A model generated the notes under the pieces. The model was not told the DNA's origin. It saw only the letters and a program-made list of their open reading frames with translations, and made no database searches. The translations under genes and the position numbers were made by a program. A stretch of 64,000 nt of DNA from Aselliscus stoliczkanus (lineage: Eukaryota; Chordata; Mammalia; Chiroptera; Hipposideridae), in the NCBI GenBank assembly GCA_033961575.1, contig CM066731.1, positions 137,013,001 to 137,077,000 on the forward strand, read 5' to 3'. Numbering within the stretch: the stretch's first letter is position 1; each line of letters starts with the position of its first letter. This document shows, piece by piece, positions 1 to 11,399 of the stretch.

Positions 1-324
1 GTGGCTTCTAAGGTTAACACAAAACAGCTCAACAAAGTTCTATCATATCCGATCCCTGGAAATTAGTACAGGAAACGAAATTCCCAGGCGAGATTCCTTA
101 TGGGTTTGACCCTCCGTGAAAGTACTTACACTCCTCGTTCTTTCCAAAGTCTGTTAACATCTTCCTGATACATTTAATGTATCAGGGGCAAAGTATTATC
201 CTGGTATGTGAAATGATTTTTAAAATTTAATAAAGCCAAGGCAAACAATCTTATGCATTCAAAACTTAAATTGATGCACATGCACAGTAGCAATCATTTA
301 CAATAAATTTCACATACACCAGCA

Positions 325-505
325 TTTCTCAAGCTGGAAGTGATTTTACCCTCTAGGAACCACTTGGCAATGTCTGGAGTTGTCCTGGGTTGTCACAACT
401 GGAATGGGGAGGTGCTATAGGCATCTACAATGCACAGGACAATTCTTCACAACAAAGAATTATCCAGCTCAAAATGTCAATAGTGCTAAGGTAGGAAAAC
501 CTTGG
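325..505 (+). repeat. MER5A-type hAT-Charlie fragment
   Basis: Diagnostic stretches are visible: 'ggcaatgtctggag', 'gttgtcacaactgg', 'tgcacaggac' and 'aaagaattatcc', in MER5A order and orientation. An old non-autonomous DNA transposon inside SLC40A1 intron 2. Confidence 0.85.
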
Positions 506-1694
506 TGTAGAGGGTTATGAACATAATTTAGAACCACAATTCAAAATTAACATAAGACTAGGGCCTTGGAGGGTGGGGTGGATATTAGTCAAGTAAATGT
601 TAAAACAAACACTGGAAGCCAATGGAAGCATCATGTTTGAAAAAACGATTCTCGTTTGATGGTCTGAAATGTGAGCTCTAGAACTGTCTGCACTTTCAAC
701 AGTCAGCACAGTTCATAGCCCGGAGTAGATGCATAACAAATAACTGTGGAATCAACACAGGAGTGTGTGTGCAGGGGATCCTAGCTGTGAATGAATAAGA
801 ACAGAATGGGTGGCAAAAACCTAGACTGATGTATCAACTATATTTTTAGTATATTTGTTCAAGAAGTTTGAGAGTTAATATGTACCATGATTAATATTTC
901 TGAGAGAGCAATGTTTTAAAGCTTGTTTTGATCATGAAAAAAATGTTTCCACCTGAGTAGAAATTGTTAGTTTCAAATAAAATTGTACTGAATAATTAAA
1001 AATGTATGATACACATACAATTTACTTGAAACCAATAAAAATACAAGTCTATATATTCAGGTAAAGATGTCCATACAAGTAGCAAATTAAGATATTTTCT
1101 TAATCTTTAATATGAGATGCAAATTTAGATCTGATTAGAATAAAACAGGATGGGGAGAAGGAAGATATTTTATCCTAATCTCCATTCCTCTGAATAGCTC
1201 CCAAGGAAAAGACAAAAATACATAAATGCCCCACGTGATAGATGCCTCCATATGTGAACTTCCTCTTTCTTAGCCTAAAGAGTTGGAAATATTATTTCTA
1301 CTACTATTGCTTCTTTTTTGTGTGTTGTTTTGTTTTCTCCTATCCTTTTTCCAAAAGAATTACTTTTAGATTCCCTAGAACAGGCCATCAAAACAAGTGC
1401 TATTAAATGAAAGTTTTCTCTCTTGCTTATCCCCGTATGACATGTCACCTCCTTGATGGAAAGGAGTAAAATTTCTCTAGTTAACCCCAACTTCCAAAGA
1501 CCTAAGGTTGCTCACAAAGTCCAAGAATCAGGTAAACTCTAAGCAAATGTTGACCAAGTGCAATCTCAAGTTCACCCATTCCTTCCTTCCTTCCATTTCC
1601 TGCCCTCCCATAAGCTCTCCATACTTTGACAATTTGCTTACAAGCCCATCTATACCCAGTGGACTGAGAGCTGAAGATCAACCGAACATCTGTG

Positions 1695-1970
1695 AATGAA
1701 CAATCATAGTCACTTAATACTTATTGAGAGACTGCTCTGTAGGCACTAGAAATTCAGCAGTGAACAAAAATCAAGGTTCATGCTTTCATGCAGCTTGCAT
1801 CCCAGTGAGCAAAGACCAAAAACAAATCTAGAATGGGTCAAGTGGTGTAAATGCTATGAGAAAATATAAAGTCACGTGGCATTTTCCTGAGGCTGTGACA
1901 GAGACCTCTGTGAGCAGGGACTTGAAGGAAGTAAGGGATGGTGTCATGCAGACATCTGGGGAATAAATGG
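1695..1970 (-). repeat. L2 LINE 3' fragment, reverse
   Basis: Reverse-complement L2 signature: 'ttattgag...', 'agcagtgaacaaaa', then 'cagggacttgaaggaagt'. Diverged. Confidence 0.7.
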
Positions 1971-3267
1971 AGACAGTCCATATGATAATGACATAAGATA
2001 TAAGCAACTGGCCACGCTTTTTCACTGCCTTACATTATTAGTTATTTTTTTGTTATTAGATATATTTTTTTAAATCCATACTAAACTATATTATAAGCTC
2101 CTTGATGACAAAATCCACTTCTTACAGTGCTTTGTATTCTGATAGTATAGAGTAAAATGTATTTGTTGATCCGCTGGCAGATAGAAATGAAATTAGAAAT
2201 GAAAAACATTCAATCCTACACAAATCTAATCTTATATAACTTTCTACTCTAACATCTCTATATTCAGTGTATAGGAAACTGGTTTGGCAGAGTTGGTAGA
2301 ATAGATGGATAGATGTGTATACATAAGCACACATATTTTATTGTAATAAAATCAGGCAGAGTGTCAAATGGGAGACAAAACTCAAAAGGTAGAATTATTT
2401 AGAGTTAGAGAGCATTCCTCTTTTGTACTCCTTTGCAATGAAAAGAAGTAAAAATCCTCTAAACCTTATATGGTTGTAGTTGCTGGTTTTTTTGTTTTAT
2501 TTTGTTTGTTTGTTTATTTGTTTGTTTTTTTAATCCAACTTTCCCACAAGGACTCCCTTTGCTCCATTTACTGTAAGATTGTGGTAAGTAAGCATCTGTT
2601 ACTTTTCTTGTGGGATTTTTGATTAACATGACAAAAAATCCTCCTGGAACAACCACAGTTCCACTCATTTGGCAAATCCGAACTCTCAAGGAAAGGTCAC
2701 ATAAACCCTAAACTTACCAGTATTTGGAAATGAAACACAATGTTCCTCTAATATATAGGTTCAGACCACAAGATAAGAATTTCATATCCTATCCATCACC
2801 TGTTATTGGTTTTTTTCTATACTTAACACTTATTAAGTCTGAAGAATAAACTATTGGTTTAGATTATTGAGGATAGTTTCACTAGGTTTCTTCTTAAACT
2901 CATCAGCTATTGGAAATGTAAACAAAGTTTGTTACATGTATTTGCAGTCATTCCTGCCTAAGCCTCTGGGAAGGCAAGAGCTTGCCTTCCTAAAAAGGCC
3001 ATCTTTGGACTGCTATTTCTTAAAGAGCTGATAACCTAGCTTAATAATTTCCCAAGGGCATGGGGTACAGATTTCCTCATACAATAGTACACATTCATGT
3101 CTTAAGGATGTACAATAAATGTTTCCAATTGAAAAACAAAACAAAATTCACAAAATTTATTCTCAAAATTCTCCTTACCCATGGTTCTTTTAAATTAAAT
3201 ATCATATATGAAGCATGAATAGAATATATTCAGGCTTATTGCTTTTAAACAATAAGAACAATTGTTT

Positions 3268-3385
3268 TGGGCCAGCCGAGTTGCGCGTTGGTTAAGTGCT
3301 GGCTTGGGACGCCAGCGGCCCCGGTTCGGATCCCACATATGAGGGCCAGTGACACTGCCCTCAAAAAATAAAAAAAAATAAAAAG
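3268..3385 (+). repeat. Short tRNA-derived SINE with 17-bp TSD
   Basis: Begins gggccagccgagt, carries an A-box-like region and a B box (ggttcggatcccac), and ends tgccctc followed by an A-rich tail. The perfect 17-bp target duplication AATAAGAACAATTGTTT lies at 3251-3267 and 3386-3402. Antisense to SLC40A1, in intron 2. Confidence 0.95.
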
Positions 3386-4159
3386 AATAAGAACAATTGT
3401 TTAATTTTAAAGATTCTAATCATCATTAATTAAATACACATCCAACATCCTTTTCAGATTATTCTTTTTTGAGGGGTTCATGAAAAAAACCAGGCCTATA
3501 GAAACCAAATAGCAAGTCACGACCACATAGAAGTCAAAGGAAGAGTTATGAATCAGTTACTGATTTTCACTGGATGAAGCTTTTTAAGATAGCCTGAGAT
3601 ACCCCACACATATCTACAGATAACATTTATAAAGACCAGAACTTTCATCCTTCAGATACTTGTTCTTAGGGTCAATTATATTTAAATTAATCTTAGAATG
3701 TTATTTTTAGCCTAAGTCAGTTGCTCCACTATTCTACTGTATTTTCATAGTGCAGTATGCTGGAACTTATACATTTAACAAAAGAAGAAAACAGAAATAT
3801 CTTAAAATGTGAAATAATAGAAAATATATGAGACATCTATCTATTCTTAGCAGCAGGTATCACCATTTACTAAGCCTATTAATGCAAAACACAATGTACA
3901 AACAATGCAAATATTCCTGTCCTAGTTAATCCTGTCTTTGGATACCTGTCAATCTACATTAAGTGGTATAACCCAATGATTAAATAGCATTTCCAAACAC
4001 CTATGAGAAAATACCTTTGGTGAAAATAATTGTTTCATTAAAGCCCGTGTGTTTGGACGATTTATTTCTTTAGCTGCATGACAAAACTGGAAGATGGTTT
4101 AAAACAACTGGCCCAAAAGAAAGGAAACAAGACATTGTGCAAGTATGTTGTAAGAATTA

Positions 4160-4714
<555 letters not shown>

Positions 4715-4760
4715 CACAGCATCTTCCTCCCTGGCGGTTTTGCTCTCTTGCCTTGGTCAT
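4715..4760 (-). CDS. SLC40A1: Ferroportin coding exon 1 (N terminus)
   Basis: Coding part of the first exon of ferroportin, the major-facilitator Fe(II) exporter of the basolateral or plasma membrane of enterocytes, macrophages and hepatocytes, and the target of hepcidin. The ATG at 4760 (G at -3) opens a frame reading MTKAREQNRQGGRCC, followed by one base (G) and the splice donor GTAAGT at 4714-4709. Joined to exon 2 it continues [11 protein letters not shown], matching the ferroportin start; human begins MTRAGDHNRQRGCCG as I recall it. The bat-like sequence is one residue longer before the conserved Cys-Cys-Gly. This segment is the cytoplasmic N-terminal tail. The start is supported by homology, by the absence of any upstream ATG in the predicted 5' UTR, and by the IRE upstream. 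An unspliced reading frame runs on to 4398 but is intronic. Very sure of the identity. Confidence 0.96.
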
Positions 4761-5075
4761 GACACCAGGTGCCCCCCGCTGGCTCTGCTGCTACTGCTGC
4801 TGCTCTCGCTGAGGTACTTGTGAACAGGAGTGCAAGGAACGGAAGAGAGCACCGCTAAAAACACAACAGCGTTGTGCAAAAAGACCCCAACGACTAGTAG
4901 AACAATTAAAAGAAAAACAGCCCGAGGGTCTTTTTTTTTTTCCCTTTTGATCTTCTTTCCAAACTTAGCTAACACTGTAGCTGAAGTTGGAAAGGCAAAG
5001 CCTTATGGAAGCAGGTGGGGGGCTCAACAAGGCCGTCCAAGCCGTGTAGGTGCCCCTATGCCTCCGCCGGCGCCG
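4761..5075 (-). other. SLC40A1: SLC40A1 5' untranslated region, exon 1
   Basis: Predicted leader of the ferroportin mRNA, from an estimated start near 5075 (about 25-30 bases downstream of the TATA-like box) to the ATG. It holds the IRE, an A-rich run, a pyrimidine-rich stretch, and a short CAG-type triplet run near 4785-4806. A CGG-rich patch at about 5061-5085 lies at the predicted cap. No ATG precedes the start codon, so there is no upstream ORF. The 5' boundary is approximate; the real start could lie farther upstream. Confidence 0.75.
4962..4988 (-). promoter_or_regulatory. SLC40A1: Iron-responsive element (IRE)
   Basis: On the minus strand the sequence folds as lower stem AACTT/AAGTT (5 bp), a single unpaired C, upper stem AGCTA/TAGCT (5 bp) and the six-base loop CAGTGT. 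This is a textbook IRE: C bulge five pairs below a CAGUGN loop, with perfect pairing in both stems. IRPs bind such 5' UTR elements in iron-poor cells and block translation; iron relieves the block, so ferroportin rises with iron. The sequence looks essentially the same as the known mammalian ferroportin IRE. Confidence 0.97.
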
Positions 5076-5100
5076 CCGCTGCCTCCGGCCGAGCCCAGCC

Positions 5101-5121
5101 CTTATACCCGCCCGGGGCGGA
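5101..5121 (-). promoter_or_regulatory. TATA-like box with adjacent GC box
   Basis: Read on the minus strand: CCGCCCCGGGCGGGTATAAG. A GC-box type sequence lies directly upstream of TATAAG (5106-5101), with the correct orientation and spacing to start transcription near 5075, within the CpG island and upstream of the IRE. Function is inferred from motif and position. Confidence 0.6.
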
Positions 5122-5225
5122 GCTCCGTCCCGCTGCCTGCTCTGGACCGCCCCCTGCATGTCAGGGCCACCCGGGCGTCCCCGCGGCGCGAGGCCTGGCG
5201 TCGGGGACCCCAGCGCGGAGCCGCC

Positions 5226-5232
5226 TGCACGC
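5226..5232 (+). promoter_or_regulatory. Candidate metal response element
   Basis: TGCACGC fits the MTF-1 core TGCRCNC and lies about 150 bases upstream of the predicted start site. MTF-1 control of ferroportin has been reported, but a seven-base motif in GC-rich DNA is weak evidence on its own. Confidence 0.3.
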
Positions 5233-5930
5233 CCTTCCCAGGCGTGGCCCGCCCGGGTTCCTGGGGCCCACTGGCCACAAACAGCCTGCCGGGACTTTCT
5301 CCCGGCCGGGTCCACTCGCCGGGTTTTACCGCGCGCGCTCCGGGCAGCCGCGAGCGGAGCATCTGGGAGGCCGGGGGTTCTGGACCGGGGAGGCCGACCG
5401 GGAGAGGAGCGCAGAGCCCCGCGGCGAGCGCTGGAGGCCAGTGCTTCGCATCGGTCGCCTGGCCGTTCTGGGGGAGAAGGCGGCCTCCGGACGGTCACTG
5501 TGAAAGCTCCAGCCTGGGCTTGGGGTTTTGTTTTTGTTTGTGTTTGTGTTTACAGAAAATCATGTTTCCTATAGGTGTTTCCCTAGAACCCGTGTCCCAG
5601 AGCCGTGTTCCTGGCCTTCCCATTCCCGCCCGCCTACGGGCCCAGGATGTCTTTTCTTCCCAGTACTGCCTAGCGGGGCTTCCCTCAAAGCACCAGAATC
5701 AAAGGGCAGGAAGGGGCGCAAAGATCAGAGTCCGGCCCTCTTCGGGGGAGTCAGGGTTGTCTTGGGAAGGTCAAGTCCAGCAGCGAGTTCGAGGCCCACC
5801 CACCCCGGCCCGGAATTCGGGTCTCCAAACGCTTCCTGGAGATGCGGCGAGGAGGGAGCAGCGCAAGCTTTTCCCTTCGCCATCCTCCCTTCTCCCTCTG
5901 CACCCTCTCGCCCCCGCCCCCACCTGCGCG

Positions 5931-8025
5931 TCCTTTCCCCTCCTCTCCTCCCAATGCCCCAGTATCTGACAGGCTGTTACCAGGAATACCGGTTATCCCA
6001 GTTGTGTCCCTGAGTCTGTCCCTGTCCAGATAAAGCCACTCGGCGGCCTCATGAAGGGGCAGGTGAATGATTCTAAAGAATACCAGACTTAGGCCTCCCT
6101 TGGCTTTTCCAACCCCGCCACCCCTCGCCGCCTGCCAGACTCCCCTCCCCCCGGCCCCAGGGCGCACCAGCCCCTATTACCTTACCCTTCTCAATCTCGC
6201 CAAAACCCGGGGTGTGGATCCTACACATTGAGACTCCAACCAGATCCCACACTCTGAGCACAAGCCCGACTGACACCAGTAGTGAAGGGAGACACGCATG
6301 AATATACGGCCTGTATCTGGACTCTCCATCAGGAGCCCCACAAGTCACCGGGCGGGGTGCAGCTGGATTCGGTTGGGATGTGGTCTGGAGGGCAGAGATA
6401 GGGGATTTACAGTTTAGCTACTGCTGGTAACTGCTTTTCCCTTTTCAAGCCCTCTTTTTCCCTTTCTTTCCACAACACCTTCAAGTCCTTTCTCTTCATT
6501 CCTAGAGAGATTTGGGTTTGTCTTCTGAAGTTGGGGAATAGGATCACGTATCCACATATCCTTGAGAAGAAAACCAAGGCATATTCACCCAGAGGCAGGG
6601 AACTGACAGACTAAACCTCTCCACGTTGTGGGGATCTCTTAACTGGAGATGAGTTTTGTTGATAGGTCCCAGAGCAAAGCACAAAGGATAATGCTATTTG
6701 CACATTTGCCCCAGCCTCTCTCAGCAACAAGGTGCTTTGCGTTGATTTTCACATGTCACAAGAGGACTATTGTGAGGTTCCCAAATTCCAGGTGCCTTAA
6801 AGGAGGTGCAGTTGGTTTTAAAGATTTACTTCTGATCCACACTGCCTGAGAAGTGTTTGTGGGGATAGTAGTTAAGTCAATGTATACCTCCAAAATGTGA
6901 TATGGAAAGTCTGTTTTTCACCGTCATGAAGGAGGCCCCACAAGCCGAAACTCAGAGAATGGTGAAAAGAAGAGATAGGAGACTACAGTGAAGCATGTAG
7001 AAAAGATACTTCGGAAAGAAAACAAGCAAGATCCATAACATCAGAACCAGTGAGGTGTTTGAGCTTTGGCAGGGGAATCCTAAATCCTTTTTAATGGGAA
7101 CAGTAAAGATGTATTAATTAAGGCTCATAAAATGGAAAATAATTGAAAATGAAAATGAAATAAAAATCTTTAAAATGAAAATGGAATAAAAATCCTCAAA
7201 ATATGTTCAAAATGCAAAATGACAATAATCTGGCCTTGACACTCTGGGTTACAAAGCACCACTTAAATCACAAGACTGTTCCTCCTTCTAGGAATCATTT
7301 GACTGGCTGAAAATTAAGATTTCTTTCAAAAGTCTTATGTATATTTTCCAAAATTCAGAAAACACACTTTCCTGACAATGTAATCATAACGAAGAAAGCC
7401 ATGTAAATTTTAAATCAGTTTACAAGAAATAGGTGCCCTAAAATCAATTTTCCAGTTCATTTTCAAAGTTTTTAAATTTGTGAATAGGTTAACTTTTTAA
7501 AAATTACAGCCAGAATAAAATGTATGTTCTAATTTAAAATTGATGAGTATTTATACTTGGCAAATAAAAGGGGTTTTATAATTTTAAAGTTGCTTTTTCA
7601 CTTACCAGTCAAGCATCCTAAGTTTCCTTTACTTTAGCTGACATGCTCACCAGGACAAACACAGAATAAAGAATGGTCACCACTACATTATAAAAGTAAT
7701 GGGGTTATTATCAACTATTATAGGAGGACCTCTGGTCCAGGACAGAGCTTCTGTTTGGGTGTGAAAACTTTGAGCCTAACTCAGGAGCTAGAAAGCCAGA
7801 TTGCCATTCAAAAGTCTTTCTCAATGTTACAGGCATATTTCAAGAATTGTTTGACATTTCTATAACAACCGACTGGACCCTTGAGAAATTTAAGTCCAGA
7901 CACCTAATTTAATTACAGACATCTAATTGAAAAGTAAGTATCCTCTGTGTTTTTCATTTTGTTTGAATATTTCAAATAGTTTTGACCATGCAAATCGAAT
8001 AGAGTTCTCATGAATGCTGATCGAT

Positions 8026-8030
<5 letters not shown>
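5931..8030. other. Unique upstream sequence of SLC40A1
   Basis: Proximal 5' flank of the gene. No open frame of note and no clear interspersed repeat. Candidate space for proximal enhancers or an alternative first exon; no convincing one was found. Confidence 0.5.

Positions 8031-8120
<90 letters not shown>
8031..8120 (+). repeat. Compound (TC)n(AC)n microsatellite
   Basis: About 50 bases of TC repeats, then 40 bases of AC repeats (AC starts at 8081). Confidence 0.98.
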
Positions 8121-8122
<2 letters not shown>

Positions 8123-8139
8123 AGTAGTCTACAGTCTCT

Positions 8140-8417
8140 AGGTGGAAAATTAAATGCAGAATTCAGAAGATTTCCAAAGAAATATATTCCTAGGGTAAGT
8201 CTACAGAGACAGAAAGCTTATTAGTAGTTGTCAGGGGCTAAAGTGGAGAATGGGTAGTGACTGCTTAATGGGTATGGGGTTTCCTTGCGGGGTAACTAAA
8301 ATGTTCTGGAACTACATAGTGTCAATACTTGCACTATATAATGTACTAAAAGTCACTGAAATGTATACTTTAAAATGGTGAATCTTATATGAAATTCATG
8401 TCAATTTTAAAATAGCA
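8140..8417 (+). repeat. L1 3' UTR fragment
   Basis: 'gtgactgcttaatggg', 'atgttctggaacta' and 'actttaaaatggtgaat' are typical of old L1 3' ends. The following SINE inserted into its tail. Confidence 0.75.
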
Positions 8418-8423
8418 TTCCTA

Positions 8424-8525
8424 GGGCCGGCCGAGTGGCACGGTGGTTAAGTGCTGGCTTGGGAAGCCAGCGGCCCCGGTTCGGTCCCATATATGAGGGC
8501 CAGTGACACTGCCCTAAAACAAAAA

Positions 8526-8572
<47 letters not shown>

Positions 8573-8573
8573 A
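8424..8573 (+). repeat. Short tRNA-derived SINE with (AAAT)n tail
   Basis: Head gggccggccgagtggc, B-box ggttcggtccca, then gccct and an expanded AAAT tail (about 8523-8573). CATTCCTA is duplicated at 8416-8423 and 8574-8581. Inserted into the end of an L1 fragment. Confidence 0.95.
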
Positions 8574-8581
8574 CATTCCTA

Positions 8582-9770
8582 TATGGAAAGTTTGCCGTTT
8601 TTGGTAATAATGTTCACTGGGATAAATGTAGGCCAAATGTTAGTCTTCAGAGATCTTAATCAAAACGAAAGAATTTGGAAAGAAAAAGAGAGACATCTTG
8701 CCCATCACACTCACTGGACACTAAAAAAGCATGAAACTGAATTAACTGTTTAGTTTTCTCTATGTGCAGCCAGAAAATACATATACATTCCATTTAACAA
8801 TGTTTTGGGATCTCAACTTTTGTCATCGGTAGTTTGTTTTGCTGTCTAACCTAACTCCTTCCTTCCTGTTCAACATCAAGTCCGTCCCTTCTCTTACAGT
8901 CTTCAATAACACAGAAAGCAAATGCTTTGCATCACCATGATATTCCCTTCACATTCTCAAGAACTTGCTTGGGCTTACCCAGGCTGTGTAAACAGGGGTA
9001 GATTTCTCAGGCATTCAGTCATTTTAATTGGTTTTCTTGGCACCCTTTTCAATTGGACCATTTACTTGCAAGCCCCTCATAGAATACAACTCAGAGGGCT
9101 TCATCCACCTGAGCAAAAGGGTCCTATGTGTTCTTATATCCTCAGTCTTATGCCTCAGCCACACCACACTCCACACGTGGTTCTAAACAGCACCTTGAAG
9201 CTGATTCCCATTAAGCTGCTGCACATTTATGAATGAAATTTGCATTCTGGGCTCTTGGCAAATATTTCAGAGCTTCTTAATGTTCTCTTTGGGACATAGT
9301 CCCCGAGTCCAGCACAAGAGTCCGTGTTTTCCAGCTTTCTCGCAACCCCAACCTCAGTGTTGTGATCATTGCGCCTACTCTTCTATTTTTGTGTGTTTTT
9401 TATATCAGTAAATACTACTTCCACACTGCTGATTTGTTCCTTTCAAGTCTCATAAAATCCCTAATTATAATAGCATGTCAATTAAGAGTGCAGCATAGTA
9501 AAAGATAATGGTGTCACACAGCCACAAAATCCTGATGAGATGATATCCTTCATCTTGGGTCCGTGAATCCCTCATAAGATAAAGAAGACCCTTATCATGC
9601 ATCCTGGATACAGCCCTCCTCTCTAATGCAATAAGAAAATATTGACTGGGGTGATTATTTCAACACTTAAGAATAATTAAAAATACAATAAGAAGGCCTC
9701 TCCCAAGGATCTCTGTCAGAAATGTTTTACTGCATTGTTATCTGCATTGAGCCACATATATAACAAAGGA
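8582..9770. other. Intergenic, nothing recognised
   Basis: Mixed-composition unique DNA. Frames of 104 and 60 codons are present but show no domain or repeat signature. Confidence 0.5.
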
Positions 9771-9774
9771 GCAC

Positions 9775-10000
9775 TAGACAAGTGGCATATTAAGCAAGGT
9801 GCTTCTCAGATATTATCTCATTTCATCTTCACAGTACCCCTATGAAGCAATGCTGTTATTATCCCCATTGTACACATAAAGAAACTGAGACCCGGAGAGG
9901 TTAAATAACTCAACCAAAGTCTTACAGCTGGAAAGGGGGAGAGCTAGGATTGAAGCCTCGGCTTCTCTGACTGCAAAACTCTTGCTCTTTCTGCTTTGTT
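9775..10000 (-). repeat. MIR SINE, reverse
   Basis: 'attatccccattgtaca', 'gaaactgagacccggagaggttaa' (split motif) and a following CTCAACC/CAGCTGG section match reverse MIR. The reading frames crossing it are therefore repeat-derived. Confidence 0.85.
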
Positions 10001-10595
10001 ATTCTGCTTCTCCCCAACCAATACGTAAGCTTAGAACAACACAAGTGCTGCAAATAAGCATAAGAGAGCTTTTTCTTCCTGCTGGCTCCCTTAAAGGTGA
10101 CTTGGGCAGCAGTATGGGACTTAGAATTGTGTTGATGATGGAAGCCAATGGAAAACCTTCCCAGGGTATCAAATGTCGGTACTACCATCCCTTCAGGTGG
10201 GGTGGGAACCACCTGACACCCAGAGGTGTTGGAGAACTTCCACATAGTGCCCGATGCCCAAGTCCAGCTGAACAGTATAGCACTCCTTTCAGAGCACTGT
10301 ATGGCTATAGTATGGACAAAATAACATTAAATAGGTTGGGGGATGCTCGGTTTAAAAGTTTTAGGTATGAAAAGGGGAGCCTAGGTCAAAATAAAATATT
10401 TGAGGTTTTTTTCTTTTTGGTTTTTATTTTTAGACGGTTTACCGCTGAACTGTGTAATCAGTATAAAAAGTTGGGGCTTTATAAAAATGTTTTGTGATCT
10501 TAAAAACAGTCTAAAGGAATTTCTTGGCACTGTAAAGGGAAATAATATAATTTTAAAAAGAGGCATAATCAGTGTAGATTTTACATGACTAAGGA

Positions 10596-10705
10596 TTTTT
10601 TTTTTTTTTTGAGGGCAGTGTCACTGGCCCTCATATGTGGGACCCCGAAACGGGGCTGCTGGCTTCCCAGGACAGTGCTTAACTACCATGCCACTCGGCC
10701 AGCCC
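10596..10705 (-). repeat. Short tRNA-derived SINE, reverse
   Basis: Poly-T, then gagggcagtgtcactggccc, reading to actcggccagccc. This is the head of the same SINE family in reverse orientation. Confidence 0.95.
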
Positions 10706-11010
10706 TATGGATGTTTTTCAGCTGTTTATAAAGCAACATTGATACAGATTTATTACTATATAGAAGATTGGGGTTTTATTATGGTGCCAGAAGAAATGTA
10801 TTTTTGAAAATAATTTTTCATATTTAGAAAATGTTCTACCTAGAAGAGTAATTAATGTTTGTATAGGTCTCTTTAGTCTACAATGTGCTTTGATGTTTTC
10901 TTACTGCTCTAATACAAGTAATATGCAAGGATTTTGATCATGAAGATCGTAGATCAAATCAATCCCAGAGGTCCCCTGTCTAGTCTTTCTCTGTCTCTCA
11001 ATCTCTGTCT

Positions 11011-11011
<1 letters not shown>

Positions 11012-11054
<43 letters not shown>

Positions 11055-11088
11055 TTTCCTTCTGGTGTGTGTGTGTGTGTGTGTGTGT
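11012..11088. repeat. (CA)n next to (GT)n: inverted microsatellite pair
   Basis: About 38 bases of CA repeat (11013-11051), a 13-base spacer, then about 24 bases of GT (11065-11088). The arms are complementary and can form a hairpin. Confidence 0.97.
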
Positions 11089-11254
11089 AGGGGGGAATAT
11101 GTGGCCCTCTGGAAGTAGGAAAGGTTTTCAGTGATGCAGCTTGGTGACAAAGGTTATTATGGGGTTGGAAAGGGCACTGGGTTAAGAACTTAAGGGGCTG
11201 AAGATAAAAGGGAATGGAAGAGCAGGTAGAGAGAGTGGGCAACACGGTACATAA

Positions 11255-11375
11255 GAAACAAGCTTCAGATTAGAAATCAGGAGACAGAGTTCCATCTTCG
11301 CTAATAAGCAGCTTTGTGTCCTCAGGCAACTTGCCTTACCTCTAGCTAAGGTCTGTTTCCTTATCTGTAAATAAA
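11255..11375 (+). repeat. MIR SINE
   Basis: 'gctttgtgtcctcaggcaac...ttacctct' and 'gtttccttatctgtaaat' match the forward MIR core and 3' section. Confidence 0.8.
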
Positions 11376-11399
11376 GCCTTTCATTGATTTCTGAGATCA

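Larger units (their letters stand above)
4990..5930. promoter_or_regulatory. CpG island over the SLC40A1 promoter
   Basis: The only strongly GC-rich, CpG-dense stretch in the window, densest at about 5020-5520, in otherwise AT-rich DNA. It spans the predicted transcription start and about 850 bases upstream. It produces long overlapping open frames in several frames on both strands, as expected by chance in GC-rich DNA. These show no domain and are not annotated as genes. Confidence 0.9.

Noticed and set aside
4757..4975. Minus-strand frame of 72 codons with a hydrophobic stretch and poly-Ser
   Set aside because: It has no ATG start (begins GTG inside the IRE) and is the 5' UTR of SLC40A1. 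Serines come from the CAG-type triplet run.
4965..5498. Minus-strand 177-codon frame upstream of ferroportin
   Set aside because: Crosses the TATA-like box and IRE region. Arg/Gly/Pro-rich composition typical of translated CpG island; no domain.
4830..5969. Open frame of 379 codons on the plus strand over the CpG island
   Set aside because: Overlaps long frames in other plus frames and on the minus strand in GC-rich promoter DNA. Proline/arginine/alanine-rich with no domain, and it runs antisense over the ferroportin leader and IRE.
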